A stretch of DNA of 64,000 nt from contig JBGUPJ010000034.1 in assembly GCA_045130235.1 (NCBI GenBank), positions 108,563-172,562 on the forward strand. The letters run 5' to 3'. Below the pieces are notes generated by a model. That model saw only the letters and a program-made list of their open reading frames with translations. It did no database searches and was not told the origin of the DNA. Position 1 is the first letter of the stretch. Every line of letters begins with the position of its first letter. Of the stretch, positions 32,329 to 40,556 are shown one piece after another. The position numbers and the translations under genes were made by a program. This DNA comes from UBA1756 sp045130235 (GTDB lineage Bacteria > Bacteroidota > Bacteroidia > Bacteroidales > WCHB1-69).

Positions 32329-33315
32329 ATGGAAAATATTAACAATCAAATTGTTATTTATCAAACTGAGGATGGCAATACTGCCATTGATGTCCGATTG
32401 GAAAACGAAACGGTATGGCTTTCGCAAGCACAGATGTCACAATTGTTTCAAAAAGACCGCTCCGTTATTGCTCGTCACATTGCTAATGTGTATAAAGAAG
32501 GTGAATTGGATGCTGATACCACATGTGCAAAATTTGCACACATGGGGTCAGATGGAGATCAAACTTATTATACCACATTGTATTCCCTTGATGTCATTAT
32601 TTCTGTCGGTTACCGGGTGAAAAGCCGCAATGGAACCCTGTTCCGCATTTGGTCCAACCGCGTGCTGAAGGAGTATCTTGTCAAGGGATTTGCCGTCAGA
32701 AACAAGCTGACGGAGCAGAAGTACAAAGAACTGAACCAGATGGTGAAGCTGCTCGGGCGTACCATCGATTCTCACCGTCCGCTCACGAGTGACGACTACG
32801 ACTCACTTTTTCAGGTAGTGTCGGATTACGCCTACGCTTTGCAGGTGCTTGACCGTTATGATTACCAGCAGCTTACGATGGAAGCTACGACTTCGGAGTC
32901 ACAATTCCAAGCCACTTACGAAAATGCGATGGAGACCATCATGAAGTTGAAAGAACGCTTTAGCGAGAGCACTCTTTTCGGCAACGAGAAAGATGGCTCC
33001 TTTAAGAGTTCTATCGGTCAGATATACCAGACTTTTGACGGTCAGGAGTTGTATCCCTCCGTGGAGGAAAAGGCCGCCATGTTGCTTTATCTTGTAGTGA
33101 AGAATCACTCTTTCTCCGACGGCAACAAGCGTATTGCGGCCACCCTCTTTATATGGTTCTTGTTCCGCAATGGCATCCTTTACGCTCCTGACGGCCGCAA
33201 GCGCATTGCCGACAACACTCTCGCCGCCCTCACCCTGATGATTGCCGAAAGCCGTCCCGAAGAGAAGGACGTGATGGTAAAGGTGGTGGTGAACCTGATC
33301 AACCAAAAAAATTGA
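32329..33315 (+). CDS. RhuM-Fic/Doc family protein
   Basis: 328 aa. Residues 1-120 match the RhuM/Fic-associated N-terminal domain (VRLENETVWLSQAQMSQLFQ, IARHIANVYKEGELD, SLDVIISVGYRVKSRNGTLF). The C-terminal Fic/Doc core has HSFSDGNKR (260-268), a variant of HxFxDGNxR in which the final lysine-arginine resembles Doc kinases more than AMP-transferring Fic proteins. It probably modifies a host target such as a GTPase or elongation factor. No antitoxin gene is adjacent, and autoinhibition is not obvious. It is a candidate toxin or effector at the right side of the island. Confidence 0.85.
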   Translation: MENINNQIVIYQTEDGNTAIDVRLENETVWLSQAQMSQLFQKDRSVIARHIANVYKEGELDADTTCAKFAHMGSDGDQTYYTTLYSLDVIISVGYRVKSRNGTLFRIWSNRVLKEYLVKGFAVRNKLTEQKYKELNQMVKLLGRTIDSHRPLTSDDYDSLFQVVSDYAYALQVLDRYDYQQLTMEATTSESQFQATYENAMETIMKLKERFSESTLFGNEKDGSFKSSIGQIYQTFDGQELYPSVEEKAAMLLYLVVKNHSFSDGNKRIAATLFIWFLFRNGILYAPDGRKRIADNTLAALTLMIAESRPEEKDVMVKVVVNLINQKN

Positions 33316-33322
33316 TGATTCT

Positions 33323-33338
33323 GTAGAGACGTTGCGCG
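33323..33338 (+). repeat. Half of the REP-like palindrome
   Basis: GTAGAGACGTTGCGCG, identical to the first 16 nt of 32215-32242 and preceded by the same GATTCT. The sequence then changes to an AAA ATPase fragment. Confidence 0.75.
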
Positions 33339-33339
33339 T

Positions 33340-33561
33340 GCCACCGGGCGCGCGGTATTCCACGTGGATATCAGCGAGGCCAAGAGCTGCTGGTACGGCG
33401 AAAGCCAGAAGCTGGTGAAAGGCATTTTCACCGATTATAAAAAGCTGTGCGAGGAGGAGAAACGGAAGCCCATCCTGCTGTTCAACGAGGCCGACGCTTT
33501 GCTGAGCAGTCGCCATAACATCCCCATCACCTCTCGTCCCGAAGGGACGAAATCTCAGTAA
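33340..33561 (+). pseudogene. AAA ATPase internal fragment
   Basis: The frame reads ATGRAVFHVDISEAKSCWYG, then LVKGIFTDYKKL and KRKPILLFNEADALLSSR, a Walker B/second-region segment of a COG0464-like AAA ATPase. There is no ATG and no Walker A. The frame then runs into a palindromic element (SRPEGTKSQ, stop). Both ends coincide with repeats, so the piece was probably captured by recombination. Confidence 0.7.
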
Positions 33562-33696
33562 CCCCAGACAAGGCCGTTAAGGCCGCAGTCTGGGGGATGG
33601 AATGGGCGGCGCATCAACCGCGGCACGATGGCAGGCGGTTAGAACCTGACAGCAAGTTTGCCGCGGAAGAACGGGCAGTCTCTTTCCTCCCCCCAA
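33533..33696. repeat. Composite palindromic intergenic element
   Basis: A small hairpin CGTCCC-gaa-GGGACG (about 33536-33550) is followed by a long imperfect hairpin with arms CCCCAGAC and GTCTGGGG (about 33562-33595) and by AACCGC...GCGGTT (about 33616-33641). It looks like a non-autonomous mobile or RNA-forming element. It carries no ORF and marks the right edge of the repeat-rich island. Confidence 0.55.
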
Positions 33697-34035
33697 TTAG
33701 GACTCTCTATTTTCTCGCACCAACTCCATGATTCTCTCTGCTAGCTTTTTTCGTTTCGGATTGCTCATACATAAGCCGATGTAAGAAAGACGGCCTTTGG
33801 AACAGACCAATCGCAGCGTCTCTGGTTTTCTAAGCCACATCCACGATACGCGACCTTCAAACAACTCTACTTTCTGTATGGTTGACAAGGGAATTTCCTT
33901 GTGCTTGTAGAAAATACACCCTTTTCTTTCGATAACAAGATTCCCGTGTTGTACCGAAATGACTTCACTGCCACGAACCCATTTCATCCGAGCGTCTATC
34001 ATGGCCAAAGTTACCATGCACCCCCCGACCAACAC
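33697..34035 (-). CDS. Small membrane-anchored protein, PH-like domain (possibly N-truncated)
   Basis: 112 aa. It begins inside a hydrophobic segment (LVGGCMVTLAMIDA), followed by a beta-rich region (EVISVQHGNLVIERKGCIFYK, STIQKVELFEGR) and a C-terminal basic helix, as in bacterial PH-like membrane proteins. The frame is closed only about 10 codons upstream by a stop, and just TTG, GTG or an internal ATG (34017) are available. The N-terminal membrane region may therefore be truncated. Confidence 0.45.
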   Translation of the reverse strand: MLVGGCMVTLAMIDARMKWVRGSEVISVQHGNLVIERKGCIFYKHKEIPLSTIQKVELFEGRVSWMWLRKPETLRLVCSKGRLSYIGLCMSNPKRKKLAERIMELVRENRES

Positions 34036-34068
34036 AACGTATCATTATTAAATATTCAGAAAGAAACC

Positions 34069-34671
34069 TTATCGGTAGAACTCCCACGTGTCGGTGTGGC
34101 CGTCGCGGTAGAGGAAACTCCACTGCAGTTTGTGTGCGGTCAGCGTGTCGAGGTGGAATTTGTACTCGTAGTCGATGCTGCCGCCCACAGTCTTGACAAT
34201 CTCTTTTGCCAGTTCGGCAGCACGGTCATCGTCGCACCCATTGAGGATGGTTTCCGTTACCTCCATGCGGAAATCCTCCTTGATGCCGGAGAAGAAGAAG
34301 TCAGAACCGTCCAAACGCCATCGGCTGGGACTGACGTAGTTGAACACCAACGTCACCGTGCCGCCCTCCTTGAGGGTGACCTCATACACCTGCCGCGCCG
34401 AGTCGAGGGCGCTGCCATCCGCATGGAAGTCCATTGTGCCGGTCTCGTGCACGTCGAGGTGGTTTCCCTGCAGGTCATAATTGAAAGCGTGCGCATAAAT
34501 GTAGTGCCCCGGCACAGTCGGCGCAGTGTCGGGATTGATCACCGTGGTGGAAAGGTCATAACGCTCCAGGAATGCTTGCGGGGCCTTCTGCGCGTAACTG
34601 ACCATAAACCAAAGCAAAATAGCGACAGTCATCGCCATTTTTTGCATCGTTCTATAAAGCAAGGGTTGCAT
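34069..34671 (-). CDS. Secreted hypothetical protein
   Basis: 200 aa, or about 192 from the internal ATG at 34647 (MQKMAMTVAILLWFMVSYAQ), which gives a tidier signal peptide ending AYAQ-like. The mature part is beta-rich (TGTMDFHADGSA, GGTVTLVFNYVSPSRWRLDG) and resembles small periplasmic lipocalin-like proteins. No family is assigned with confidence. It lies 33 nt upstream of the PH-like gene on the same strand. Confidence 0.6.
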   Translation of the reverse strand: MQPLLYRTMQKMAMTVAILLWFMVSYAQKAPQAFLERYDLSTTVINPDTAPTVPGHYIYAHAFNYDLQGNHLDVHETGTMDFHADGSALDSARQVYEVTLKEGGTVTLVFNYVSPSRWRLDGSDFFFSGIKEDFRMEVTETILNGCDDDRAAELAKEIVKTVGGSIDYEYKFHLDTLTAHKLQWSFLYRDGHTDTWEFYR

Positions 34672-34746
34672 AGTATTTTTTTGATGTAATTTTTACAAAA
34701 CGGGTAAATGGTAATATGTTGATAATTAATATATTATAAATACCAA

Positions 34747-35709
34747 TTATTCCCAATACTCAATTTCGTATATTAAACGCGTGGAGAATCCATTTTTTTT
34801 GCCCAGCCCCCAGCGTTCACTTGTACTCTCTATAAAATTGCCAAAGTGATCGTATAAAGAGTTGAAAGTCATTATGATATTCCCATCGCTGTCACATTCC
34901 ATCCCCTTCTGCATCTTGTTCTGTGCATCATACTCATAGTAACTTGTACGGGACAATTCCCCATCGTAAAACAACTGTTTCTTTGTTATTTTGCCACCTT
35001 CGTTGTATTCGTACAATTCTCTCTCGGTTTCCTCTTCACCGGTGAATTCACCGGTGAAATAGTCAAAGACGAAATCCCTGCGCAAATATTCTATTACACG
35101 TCCATTGGCATCATACTGGCATTGCACAATGTATGAGGTATCTTCATCCAAAATCTCGGCCTCGCCGATGCAATGCCCAACAGAATCGTACAGAAAAGGA
35201 TGCTCTAAGATCTTATAAACGTCTGGTTCATTGGGATCAATAAACCTCTCATAACGAATACAATGCCCTTCATGATCATAGCAATATCTGTAACAAGAAT
35301 CTGGCTTCTCGTTCCGTCTGGTGCGCACAGAGTGACTGAATCGTCCGAGACTATCGTAAACTGCCCTTTCGGAAAATGTGCCATCAGAAGAGTATCGAGA
35401 CTCAAAACGGTTTAGGGAATCGTAAGTATAATACTGGATGATCGTGTCTTTAGTGATACTACTGGCCCATCTGGCTTCAATCAATTGACCGATACGGTTA
35501 AACTTTAAGGTGGAGCCAAATTCATGGTAGACGCTGTCGCCCTTTAGGGAGAAATCTGTATATTTGACTGACTTTACAGGACCATACAATCCCTGCTCGG
35601 ACGCCGATTTGGGAATATTTCCCTGTTCATATACATTTATTTTCTGCTGCGCTGACAGTTGTCCTACCATGCACAGCCATAGAGTCGCCAGAAAGAACAC
35701 TCGCTTCAT
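34747..35709 (-). CDS. Secreted YD/RHS-repeat-like protein
   Basis: About 320 aa with signal peptide MKRVFFLATLWLCMVGQLSA. The mature protein consists of short tyrosine-rich repeats (YTYDSLNRFESRYSS, YDSLGRFSHS, YDANGRVIEY, YEYDAQNKMQ) of the YD type, which form beta-sheet shells in RHS and teneurin proteins. There is no toxin tip or RHS core, so it is probably a surface or periplasmic binding protein. The start is fixed by the signal peptide and by a leftward -7 box TAAATTTGC at 35730-35738. Confidence 0.7.
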   Translation of the reverse strand: MKRVFFLATLWLCMVGQLSAQQKINVYEQGNIPKSASEQGLYGPVKSVKYTDFSLKGDSVYHEFGSTLKFNRIGQLIEARWASSITKDTIIQYYTYDSLNRFESRYSSDGTFSERAVYDSLGRFSHSVRTRRNEKPDSCYRYCYDHEGHCIRYERFIDPNEPDVYKILEHPFLYDSVGHCIGEAEILDEDTSYIVQCQYDANGRVIEYLRRDFVFDYFTGEFTGEEETERELYEYNEGGKITKKQLFYDGELSRTSYYEYDAQNKMQKGMECDSDGNIIMTFNSLYDHFGNFIESTSERWGLGKKNGFSTRLIYEIEYWE

Positions 35710-35819
35710 ATTAGGTGAAATTTGCCGCTGCAAATTTACAAAAATCCAGTGATGAATTTCATCCTTTGCGGAAGCGTGCGAGATTTTCATTATCAAAGGA
35801 ATTATTTAGAAAAAAATTG

Positions 35820-35828
35820 TATTTTTGC
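35820..35828 (+). promoter_or_regulatory. -7 promoter box of the carboxynorspermidine dehydrogenase gene
   Basis: TATTTTTGC, 23 nt upstream of the ATG at 35852. Confidence 0.6.
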
Positions 35829-35851
35829 GCATTCATTAAAATTAAAAAGAA

Positions 35852-37051
35852 ATGGCAAAAGTTTTAATCATTGGCGCCGGAGGAGTTGGCGCAGTTGTGG
35901 CACACAAATGTGCTTCCGTTCCTGAAGTTTTTAGTGAGATTGTGATTGCCAGCCGTACAAAGGCCAAGTGCGACAAGCTGGCCGCCGCCATCGGCAAACC
36001 GAATATCCGCACCGCCCAGGTGGATGCTGACAACGTGCCGGAAACCATCGCCCTGCTTGAAAAGGAGAAACCCGACCTGCTCATCAATGTCGCCCTCCCG
36101 TATCAGGACCTCCCGCTGATGGACGCCTGTCTCGCTACCCGCACCAACTATATGGACACCGCCAACTACGAGCCCAAGGATGTCGCCAAGTTCGAATACA
36201 AGTGGCAGTGGGCCTACCAAGACCGCTTCAAAGAGGCCGGCATCATGGCGCTGCTCGGCTGCGGCTTCGACCCCGGTGTCACCAGCGTATATACCGCCTA
36301 CGCCGCCAAACATCACTTCGACGAAATCCACTACCTCGACATTGTGGACTGCAACGCCGGCGACCATGGCAAGGCTTTCGCCACTAACTTCAACCCCGAA
36401 ATCAACATCCGCGAAATCACCCAGCGCGGCAAATACTGGCAGGATGGCCAGTGGATTGAAATCGCCCCGATGAGCATCCACAAGAGCGTGGAGTATCCCA
36501 ATATCGGCGAACGAGAGTCGTATCTGCTCTACCACGAAGAGCTTGAATCGCTCACCAAGAACTATCCCACCATCAAGCGCGCCCGCTTCTGGATGACCTT
36601 CGGTCAGAAATACCTCACGGTGCTCAACGTGCTGCAAGAGGTCGGCCTCACCTCCATCAAGCCTATCAACTACGAGGGCAAGGAGATTGTGCCGCTCCAG
36701 TTTCTGAAAGCCGTGCTGCCCGAACCCTCATCCCTCGGCGAAGGCTACACCGGACAGACCTCCATCGGCTGCCAGATCCGCGGCATCAAAGACGGCAAAG
36801 AACGCACCTACTACGTGTGGAACAACTGCGACCACGCCCAGTGCTTCAAGGAAGTGGGCGCACAGGCCGTTTCGTACACCACCGGCGTGCCTTGCATGCT
36901 CGGTGCCAAGATGATCCTCACCGGCCAATGGAAAGGTACCGGCGTGTTCAACATCGAACAGTTCGACCCCGATCCGTTTATGGCTGAAATCGGCAAGTAC
37001 GGTCTGCCGTGGAACGAGCGCATCGACGAACCCCTTCCCATCGAAAAATAA
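35852..37051 (+). CDS. Carboxynorspermidine/carboxyspermidine dehydrogenase
   Basis: 399 aa, saccharopine-dehydrogenase superfamily. N-terminal NADPH Rossmann motif GAGGVGAVVAHKCA (8-21), substrate-domain block GCGFDPGVTSVYTAYAAKHH, and a C-terminus ending LPIEK. The enzyme joins aspartate semialdehyde and a diamine in the alternative (nor)spermidine route that Bacteroidota use in place of SpeE. The decarboxylase NspC is not in the window. The length matches the family. Confidence 0.9.
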   Translation: MAKVLIIGAGGVGAVVAHKCASVPEVFSEIVIASRTKAKCDKLAAAIGKPNIRTAQVDADNVPETIALLEKEKPDLLINVALPYQDLPLMDACLATRTNYMDTANYEPKDVAKFEYKWQWAYQDRFKEAGIMALLGCGFDPGVTSVYTAYAAKHHFDEIHYLDIVDCNAGDHGKAFATNFNPEINIREITQRGKYWQDGQWIEIAPMSIHKSVEYPNIGERESYLLYHEELESLTKNYPTIKRARFWMTFGQKYLTVLNVLQEVGLTSIKPINYEGKEIVPLQFLKAVLPEPSSLGEGYTGQTSIGCQIRGIKDGKERTYYVWNNCDHAQCFKEVGAQAVSYTTGVPCMLGAKMILTGQWKGTGVFNIEQFDPDPFMAEIGKYGLPWNERIDEPLPIEK

Positions 37052-37059
37052 ACAACACC

Positions 37060-37503
37060 TTGAAACTCAACCGCCTCACCATCTTCCTCCTCGGCTTCGC
37101 CCTGATAGTGGCCGTCTATTTCTCCCAGCGTGCCTACGTGTACCGCCACAGCGAGTTCACCCACGGCATGTTCGTGTGCGACAATGAAGACGACCTCCGT
37201 CTCTACGAGGCCGACCTGTCGCTGCACTATTATGTGGACGGCAAAGAGTTTGTGGTGCAGAGCCGTGACGAGACGAAGCTGGCCTACCGCGAGGTGCAGG
37301 TGCGCTACCCGAAAGAGTCTCCCGAAAAGGGGCGTTACTACACACCGGGCCGCTTCTGGGGACTTTCCGCCCTCTGGCTGCTCATCCCCACCATGCTCTG
37401 GGGCGCGCTGGTTTTTACCCTCTTCAACGAAAATTCAGGAATCCAACTCTCCATCAACAAAAATCAACCCAAAAAATCTTCCAACAATCTATTGAAAACG
37501 TGA
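37060..37503 (+). CDS. Small two-TM membrane protein
   Basis: About 147 aa. TTG at 37060 gives MKLNRLTIFLLGFALIVAVY; the earlier GTG at 37009 would overlap the dehydrogenase by 43 nt and is less likely. One membrane helix at each end flanks a central extracytoplasmic domain of about 75 residues (RLYEADLSLHYYVDGKEFVV). No family is recognised. It lies 8 nt after the dehydrogenase, so it is co-transcribed. Confidence 0.55.
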   Translation: MKLNRLTIFLLGFALIVAVYFSQRAYVYRHSEFTHGMFVCDNEDDLRLYEADLSLHYYVDGKEFVVQSRDETKLAYREVQVRYPKESPEKGRYYTPGRFWGLSALWLLIPTMLWGALVFTLFNENSGIQLSINKNQPKKSSNNLLKT

Positions 37504-37596
37504 AAATTATGTGCCAATTTTCGTAACAAATCCGTTGGTCTTTCGTATGTGTGAAAAGTAAAATTTGAAAAATAATCATTAAAAATAAACCCGACT

Positions 37597-38739
37597 ATGA
37601 AATTTATTGTATCCCGCAATGAACTGTACAAAAACCTCAGTGCCATCAGCGGCGTGCTGAGCACCAACAACACCATGCCGATTCTGGACAATTTCTTGTT
37701 CACGGTATCTGGTAAAACGCTGACCCTCACCGCTTCTGACCTCGACTGCACCATGAGCGCCGAAATTCAGCTCGACACGGTGGAAGGCGAAGGTTCCATC
37801 GCTGTTCCCTCGAAATATCTCTTGGAGACCCTGAAATTGATGAGCGAGATGCCCATCAACTTCGCTACCGAAGAGGATGGCGAGAGCATCAGCCTGAAAT
37901 TTTCCGTCACCGATGGTGAGTACAACGGTCATTGCTTCAAAGGCGATGAATATCCCACCACGCCTGTGATGAGCGAGAACGCCACTGGCTTCGACATCGA
38001 TGCCAATATCCTGTATCGCGCCATCTCTAAGACCCTCTTCGCTACCGGCACCGACGACCTTCGTCCCACGATGATGGGTGTGTTGTGTGAGCTGAACGAA
38101 GACAACATCACTTTCGTGGCTACCGATGCCCATAAGCTGGTGAAATACAGAAACAACGCCGTCAAGACCATCAATCCCACCTCGTTCATCCTGCCCAAGA
38201 AACCTCTTCAGCAGCTCAAAGGTGTGATTGGCAGCGAGAGCGGTGCCATCCATGTGGACTATTCGGCCGAGAACAACCATATCCGTTTCAGCTTCGGCAA
38301 CATCGTGCTGTACTCTTCCCTTTTGGAAGGCAACTATCCGAAGTACAAATCGGTCATCCCGACCAACAACACCAAGACCTTTGTGGTGTCGCGTGAGGCG
38401 TTCCTGCAGTGCATCCGCCGTGTGGGTATCTACTCCAACCCCTCCACCTACCAGATCCGCGTGTCGTTGGAGGCTGACAACACCAGCATCAAGGCTGAGG
38501 ATATCGACTACTCAAACGAGGCACACGAGAGCATCACGGGTACCTACAACGGTACGCCCATGAACATCGGTTTCAACTCGAAGTTCCTCCGCGAAATTTT
38601 GGAGAACATCGACACGCCGGAGGTGCAGATGGACATGTCGGAGCCGAACCGCGCCGCCATCATCTACCCCGTCAACCAGAAAGAGGAAGACGCAGAGTAC
38701 ATCCTGATGCTCATCATGCCGGTGATGCTGAACAACTAA
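37597..38739 (+). CDS. dnaN: DNA polymerase III beta subunit (sliding clamp)
   Basis: 380 aa, normal length. Three clamp domains: MKFIVSRNELYKNLSAISGV with PILDNFLF in the first, ATGTDDLRPTMMGVLCE in the second, and SREAFLQCIRRVGIYSNP with the C-terminal hydrophobic end YILMLIMPVMLNN that shapes the peptide-binding pocket. It tethers the replicase to DNA. Not adjacent to dnaA here, as is usual in Bacteroidota. A terminator follows. Confidence 0.95.
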   Translation: MKFIVSRNELYKNLSAISGVLSTNNTMPILDNFLFTVSGKTLTLTASDLDCTMSAEIQLDTVEGEGSIAVPSKYLLETLKLMSEMPINFATEEDGESISLKFSVTDGEYNGHCFKGDEYPTTPVMSENATGFDIDANILYRAISKTLFATGTDDLRPTMMGVLCELNEDNITFVATDAHKLVKYRNNAVKTINPTSFILPKKPLQQLKGVIGSESGAIHVDYSAENNHIRFSFGNIVLYSSLLEGNYPKYKSVIPTNNTKTFVVSREAFLQCIRRVGIYSNPSTYQIRVSLEADNTSIKAEDIDYSNEAHESITGTYNGTPMNIGFNSKFLREILENIDTPEVQMDMSEPNRAAIIYPVNQKEEDAEYILMLIMPVMLNN

Positions 38740-38799
38740 GCCAGTTTTGTGCCGAAGGTGCAGAGTGTAACCATCAAGTTACAAATATCTTACAAAAAA

Positions 38800-38827
38800 A
38801 GATTGTCCCAACGGACAATCTTTTTTT
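38800..38827 (+). terminator. Terminator after dnaN
   Basis: Perfect 9-bp stem AGATTGTCC / GGACAATCT, CAAC loop, seven T residues. Confidence 0.9.
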
Positions 38828-38857
38828 ATGGGGGGAGGGGAGTCTCAGCAGAATTCG

Positions 38858-39538
38858 CTATTTCCACAGCTCCAATTCTTTAATCAGCGAATCCACATCC
38901 TTCTTATTATCGGAAAGACCAATGTTGACAGATTTGCCCTTTGATTTGTAGGCAGCGTTCATCGCCCTTTCGTACTCTTCTTTTGTGATTTCCGTTAAAT
39001 CATCTGTATCATCCGCAATGCCACGGTAATATTGTGAATATTGTTCAATTAATTTTTGTTCGTATGCCTCATCGTAATTCTCTGCCTCATCCATCGACCC
39101 GTACACCGATTGAAAATCGATGACTATGGTAAACGTAAGCACTGGGTGAAAAAGTTGATTCAAATAAAGGACATATTCGCAAAAATATCCCATGCCTCCA
39201 TAATAACTGCTAAGAAGGCCACTTTGAGGAATATAGGATGGATTGCCGTCGCCAAGCGCCTGTGCCACAACACCTCCGCTTTGCACAGACAGGATGTAAT
39301 TGCCTGTTGCGTCGTCTTTTCCATACAAAAGCAGTTCGGGAATATCGTCTGAATCAAGGTAGATATATTCCCAGCCATCACACCAGTCCAAATACCATTC
39401 CCAATCCGTGAAATTTTTGCTGAATTCTTCACTTTTGATAAATTCACGATACAATTTCTTGTAATCATTACCCTGTCCGTAACCTGTGGTAAGGAGGAAG
39501 AGGGTAATGAAAAATAGCAGAGTACGTTTCATATTCAT
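38858..39538 (-). CDS. Secreted hypothetical protein with an acidic C-terminal half
   Basis: About 226 aa from MNMKRTLLFFITLFLLTTGY (signal peptide ending YGQ). The mature start has DWEWYLDWCDGWEYIYLDSD followed by DIPELLLYGKDDATGNY, the DDIPELxxY pattern typical of secreted proteins whose domain measures content (LDSDDIPELLL is shared by many Firmicutes and Bacteroidota exported proteins). The function is unknown. Confidence 0.6.
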   Translation of the reverse strand: MNMKRTLLFFITLFLLTTGYGQGNDYKKLYREFIKSEEFSKNFTDWEWYLDWCDGWEYIYLDSDDIPELLLYGKDDATGNYILSVQSGGVVAQALGDGNPSYIPQSGLLSSYYGGMGYFCEYVLYLNQLFHPVLTFTIVIDFQSVYGSMDEAENYDEAYEQKLIEQYSQYYRGIADDTDDLTEITKEEYERAMNAAYKSKGKSVNIGLSDNKKDVDSLIKELELWK

Positions 39539-39617
39539 GTAATTGGTTTGTTGAAAATTTCTGCAAAAATACGATTTTTTCTGAAAATCTTTTTTCAACG
39601 GGTGGGTGTGTGGAAAT

Positions 39618-40037
39618 TTAGTTATCTCTGTTGCTTAACATTTTAACAAATTCATCAATGCCCATCACAGCTATTTTGGGAAACTCAACCTGTTTGAGCA
39701 CAGCAAAATGCTTGTCTTCTGTGACAATGCATTTCGCATTGGCCGCAATTGCACAATCTACAAACTTATTGTCATCTTCATCAACAGTAATCAGATGAAA
39801 ATGATAATGAGGATCCAATTTCCATACGTTTTTCCTTGTAAGGATGGTATATAGAACAGCATCTGCTATATGTTGGCTTAAGTTTCGAGCGAGAACTTCA
39901 TGGTATTCCTCAATGATTTCATTGCTAACACAGAGCATGAAATCGCCTGCCAGAAAACTTTGCCAAATTCTGTGATATTTGTTTTTTGACGATACGCACA
40001 TCAAAAGGCAGTTCGTGTCCAGAACGATATTGTCCAT
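39618..40037 (-). CDS. PIN-domain toxin (COG1569-type, VapC-like)
   Basis: 139 aa from MDNIVLDTNCLLMCVSSK. The PIN acidic residues are in VLDTN, NEIIEEYHEVL, DEDDNKFVDCAIA and a final VTEDKHF, the expected four-site ribonuclease centre. It starts 6 nt after the stop of the small upstream gene, the typical toxin-antitoxin arrangement. Predicted to cleave RNA when free. Confidence 0.85.
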   Translation of the reverse strand: MDNIVLDTNCLLMCVSSKNKYHRIWQSFLAGDFMLCVSNEIIEEYHEVLARNLSQHIADAVLYTILTRKNVWKLDPHYHFHLITVDEDDNKFVDCAIAANAKCIVTEDKHFAVLKQVEFPKIAVMGIDEFVKMLSNRDN

Positions 40038-40043
40038 GCCCAA

Positions 40044-40262
40044 TTATTTATAGGGGGTTCTTTCATGAAGATTTCTAAATGACTCCACACGATCATCGTT
40101 CATTTCGCCATTTTGCCACATTCTATCAATTTCTTCATCCACTTTTTGTGCAAAAAAATCGGAGATGGCTTGCTTTAAATCCGACAGAGTCTCTTTCGAC
40201 TTGGCATACGCCATTAAATTGAGAATCTCCAATTGGGCACTATTAAAAACGGTTCGTTCCAT
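40044..40262 (-). CDS. Putative antitoxin for the PIN toxin
   Basis: 72 aa from MERTVFNSAQLEILNLMAYA; the TTG two codons upstream is not needed. All helical, with a conserved centre KSKETLSDLKQAISDFFAQK that occurs in antitoxins of PIN modules in Bacteroidota. It precedes and is co-transcribed with the toxin. Confidence 0.75.
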   Translation of the reverse strand: MERTVFNSAQLEILNLMAYAKSKETLSDLKQAISDFFAQKVDEEIDRMWQNGEMNDDRVESFRNLHERTPYK

Positions 40263-40309
40263 TGTCAAAAAATTTCTGCAAAAATACTATTTTTTCTGAA
40301 ATTATCCTC

Positions 40310-40470
40310 TCACCCACAAGGGATTTGAATGGTGGCCAGCATGTAGAGGCTCTTTTCGGTGAAGGCTTTGGGAAGCTGAGGAGAAAAACGCAGGTTTTGG
40401 AGGTGGTCAAAATTTTTGACCACCTTTCCTTTTTCTTGATTATCAAGTTAAAAGATGTACCCTTCAGGGA
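40310..40470 (-). pseudogene. Possible C-terminal gene remnant
   Basis: On the minus strand one frame reads HLQNLRFSPQLPKAFTEKSL, then YMLATIQIPCG and a stop, with no start codon or promoter. It may be the end of a degraded secreted protein gene. No family is recognised; the protein-like look is the only evidence. Confidence 0.25.
40401..40425. repeat. Perfect 12-bp inverted repeat with T-rich right flank
   Basis: Arms AGGTGGTCAAAA and TTTTGACCACCT around one base, followed on the plus strand by TTCCTTTTT. It could act as a rightward terminator. No live rightward gene lies to its left, so its role is unclear. Confidence 0.6.
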
Positions 40471-40556
40471 ACTTTTCAGGATTGTTGCGAACAGCTTTTC
40501 TTTATCCTGTATATCTTTGATTTATAATATTTTATATAAAACTTTCTCTATTTATC

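Noticed and set aside
33559..33696. Possible tRNA or known structured RNA
   Set aside because: No cloverleaf, no TTC-type T-loop or anticodon arm; the paired arms fit a palindromic mobile element better.
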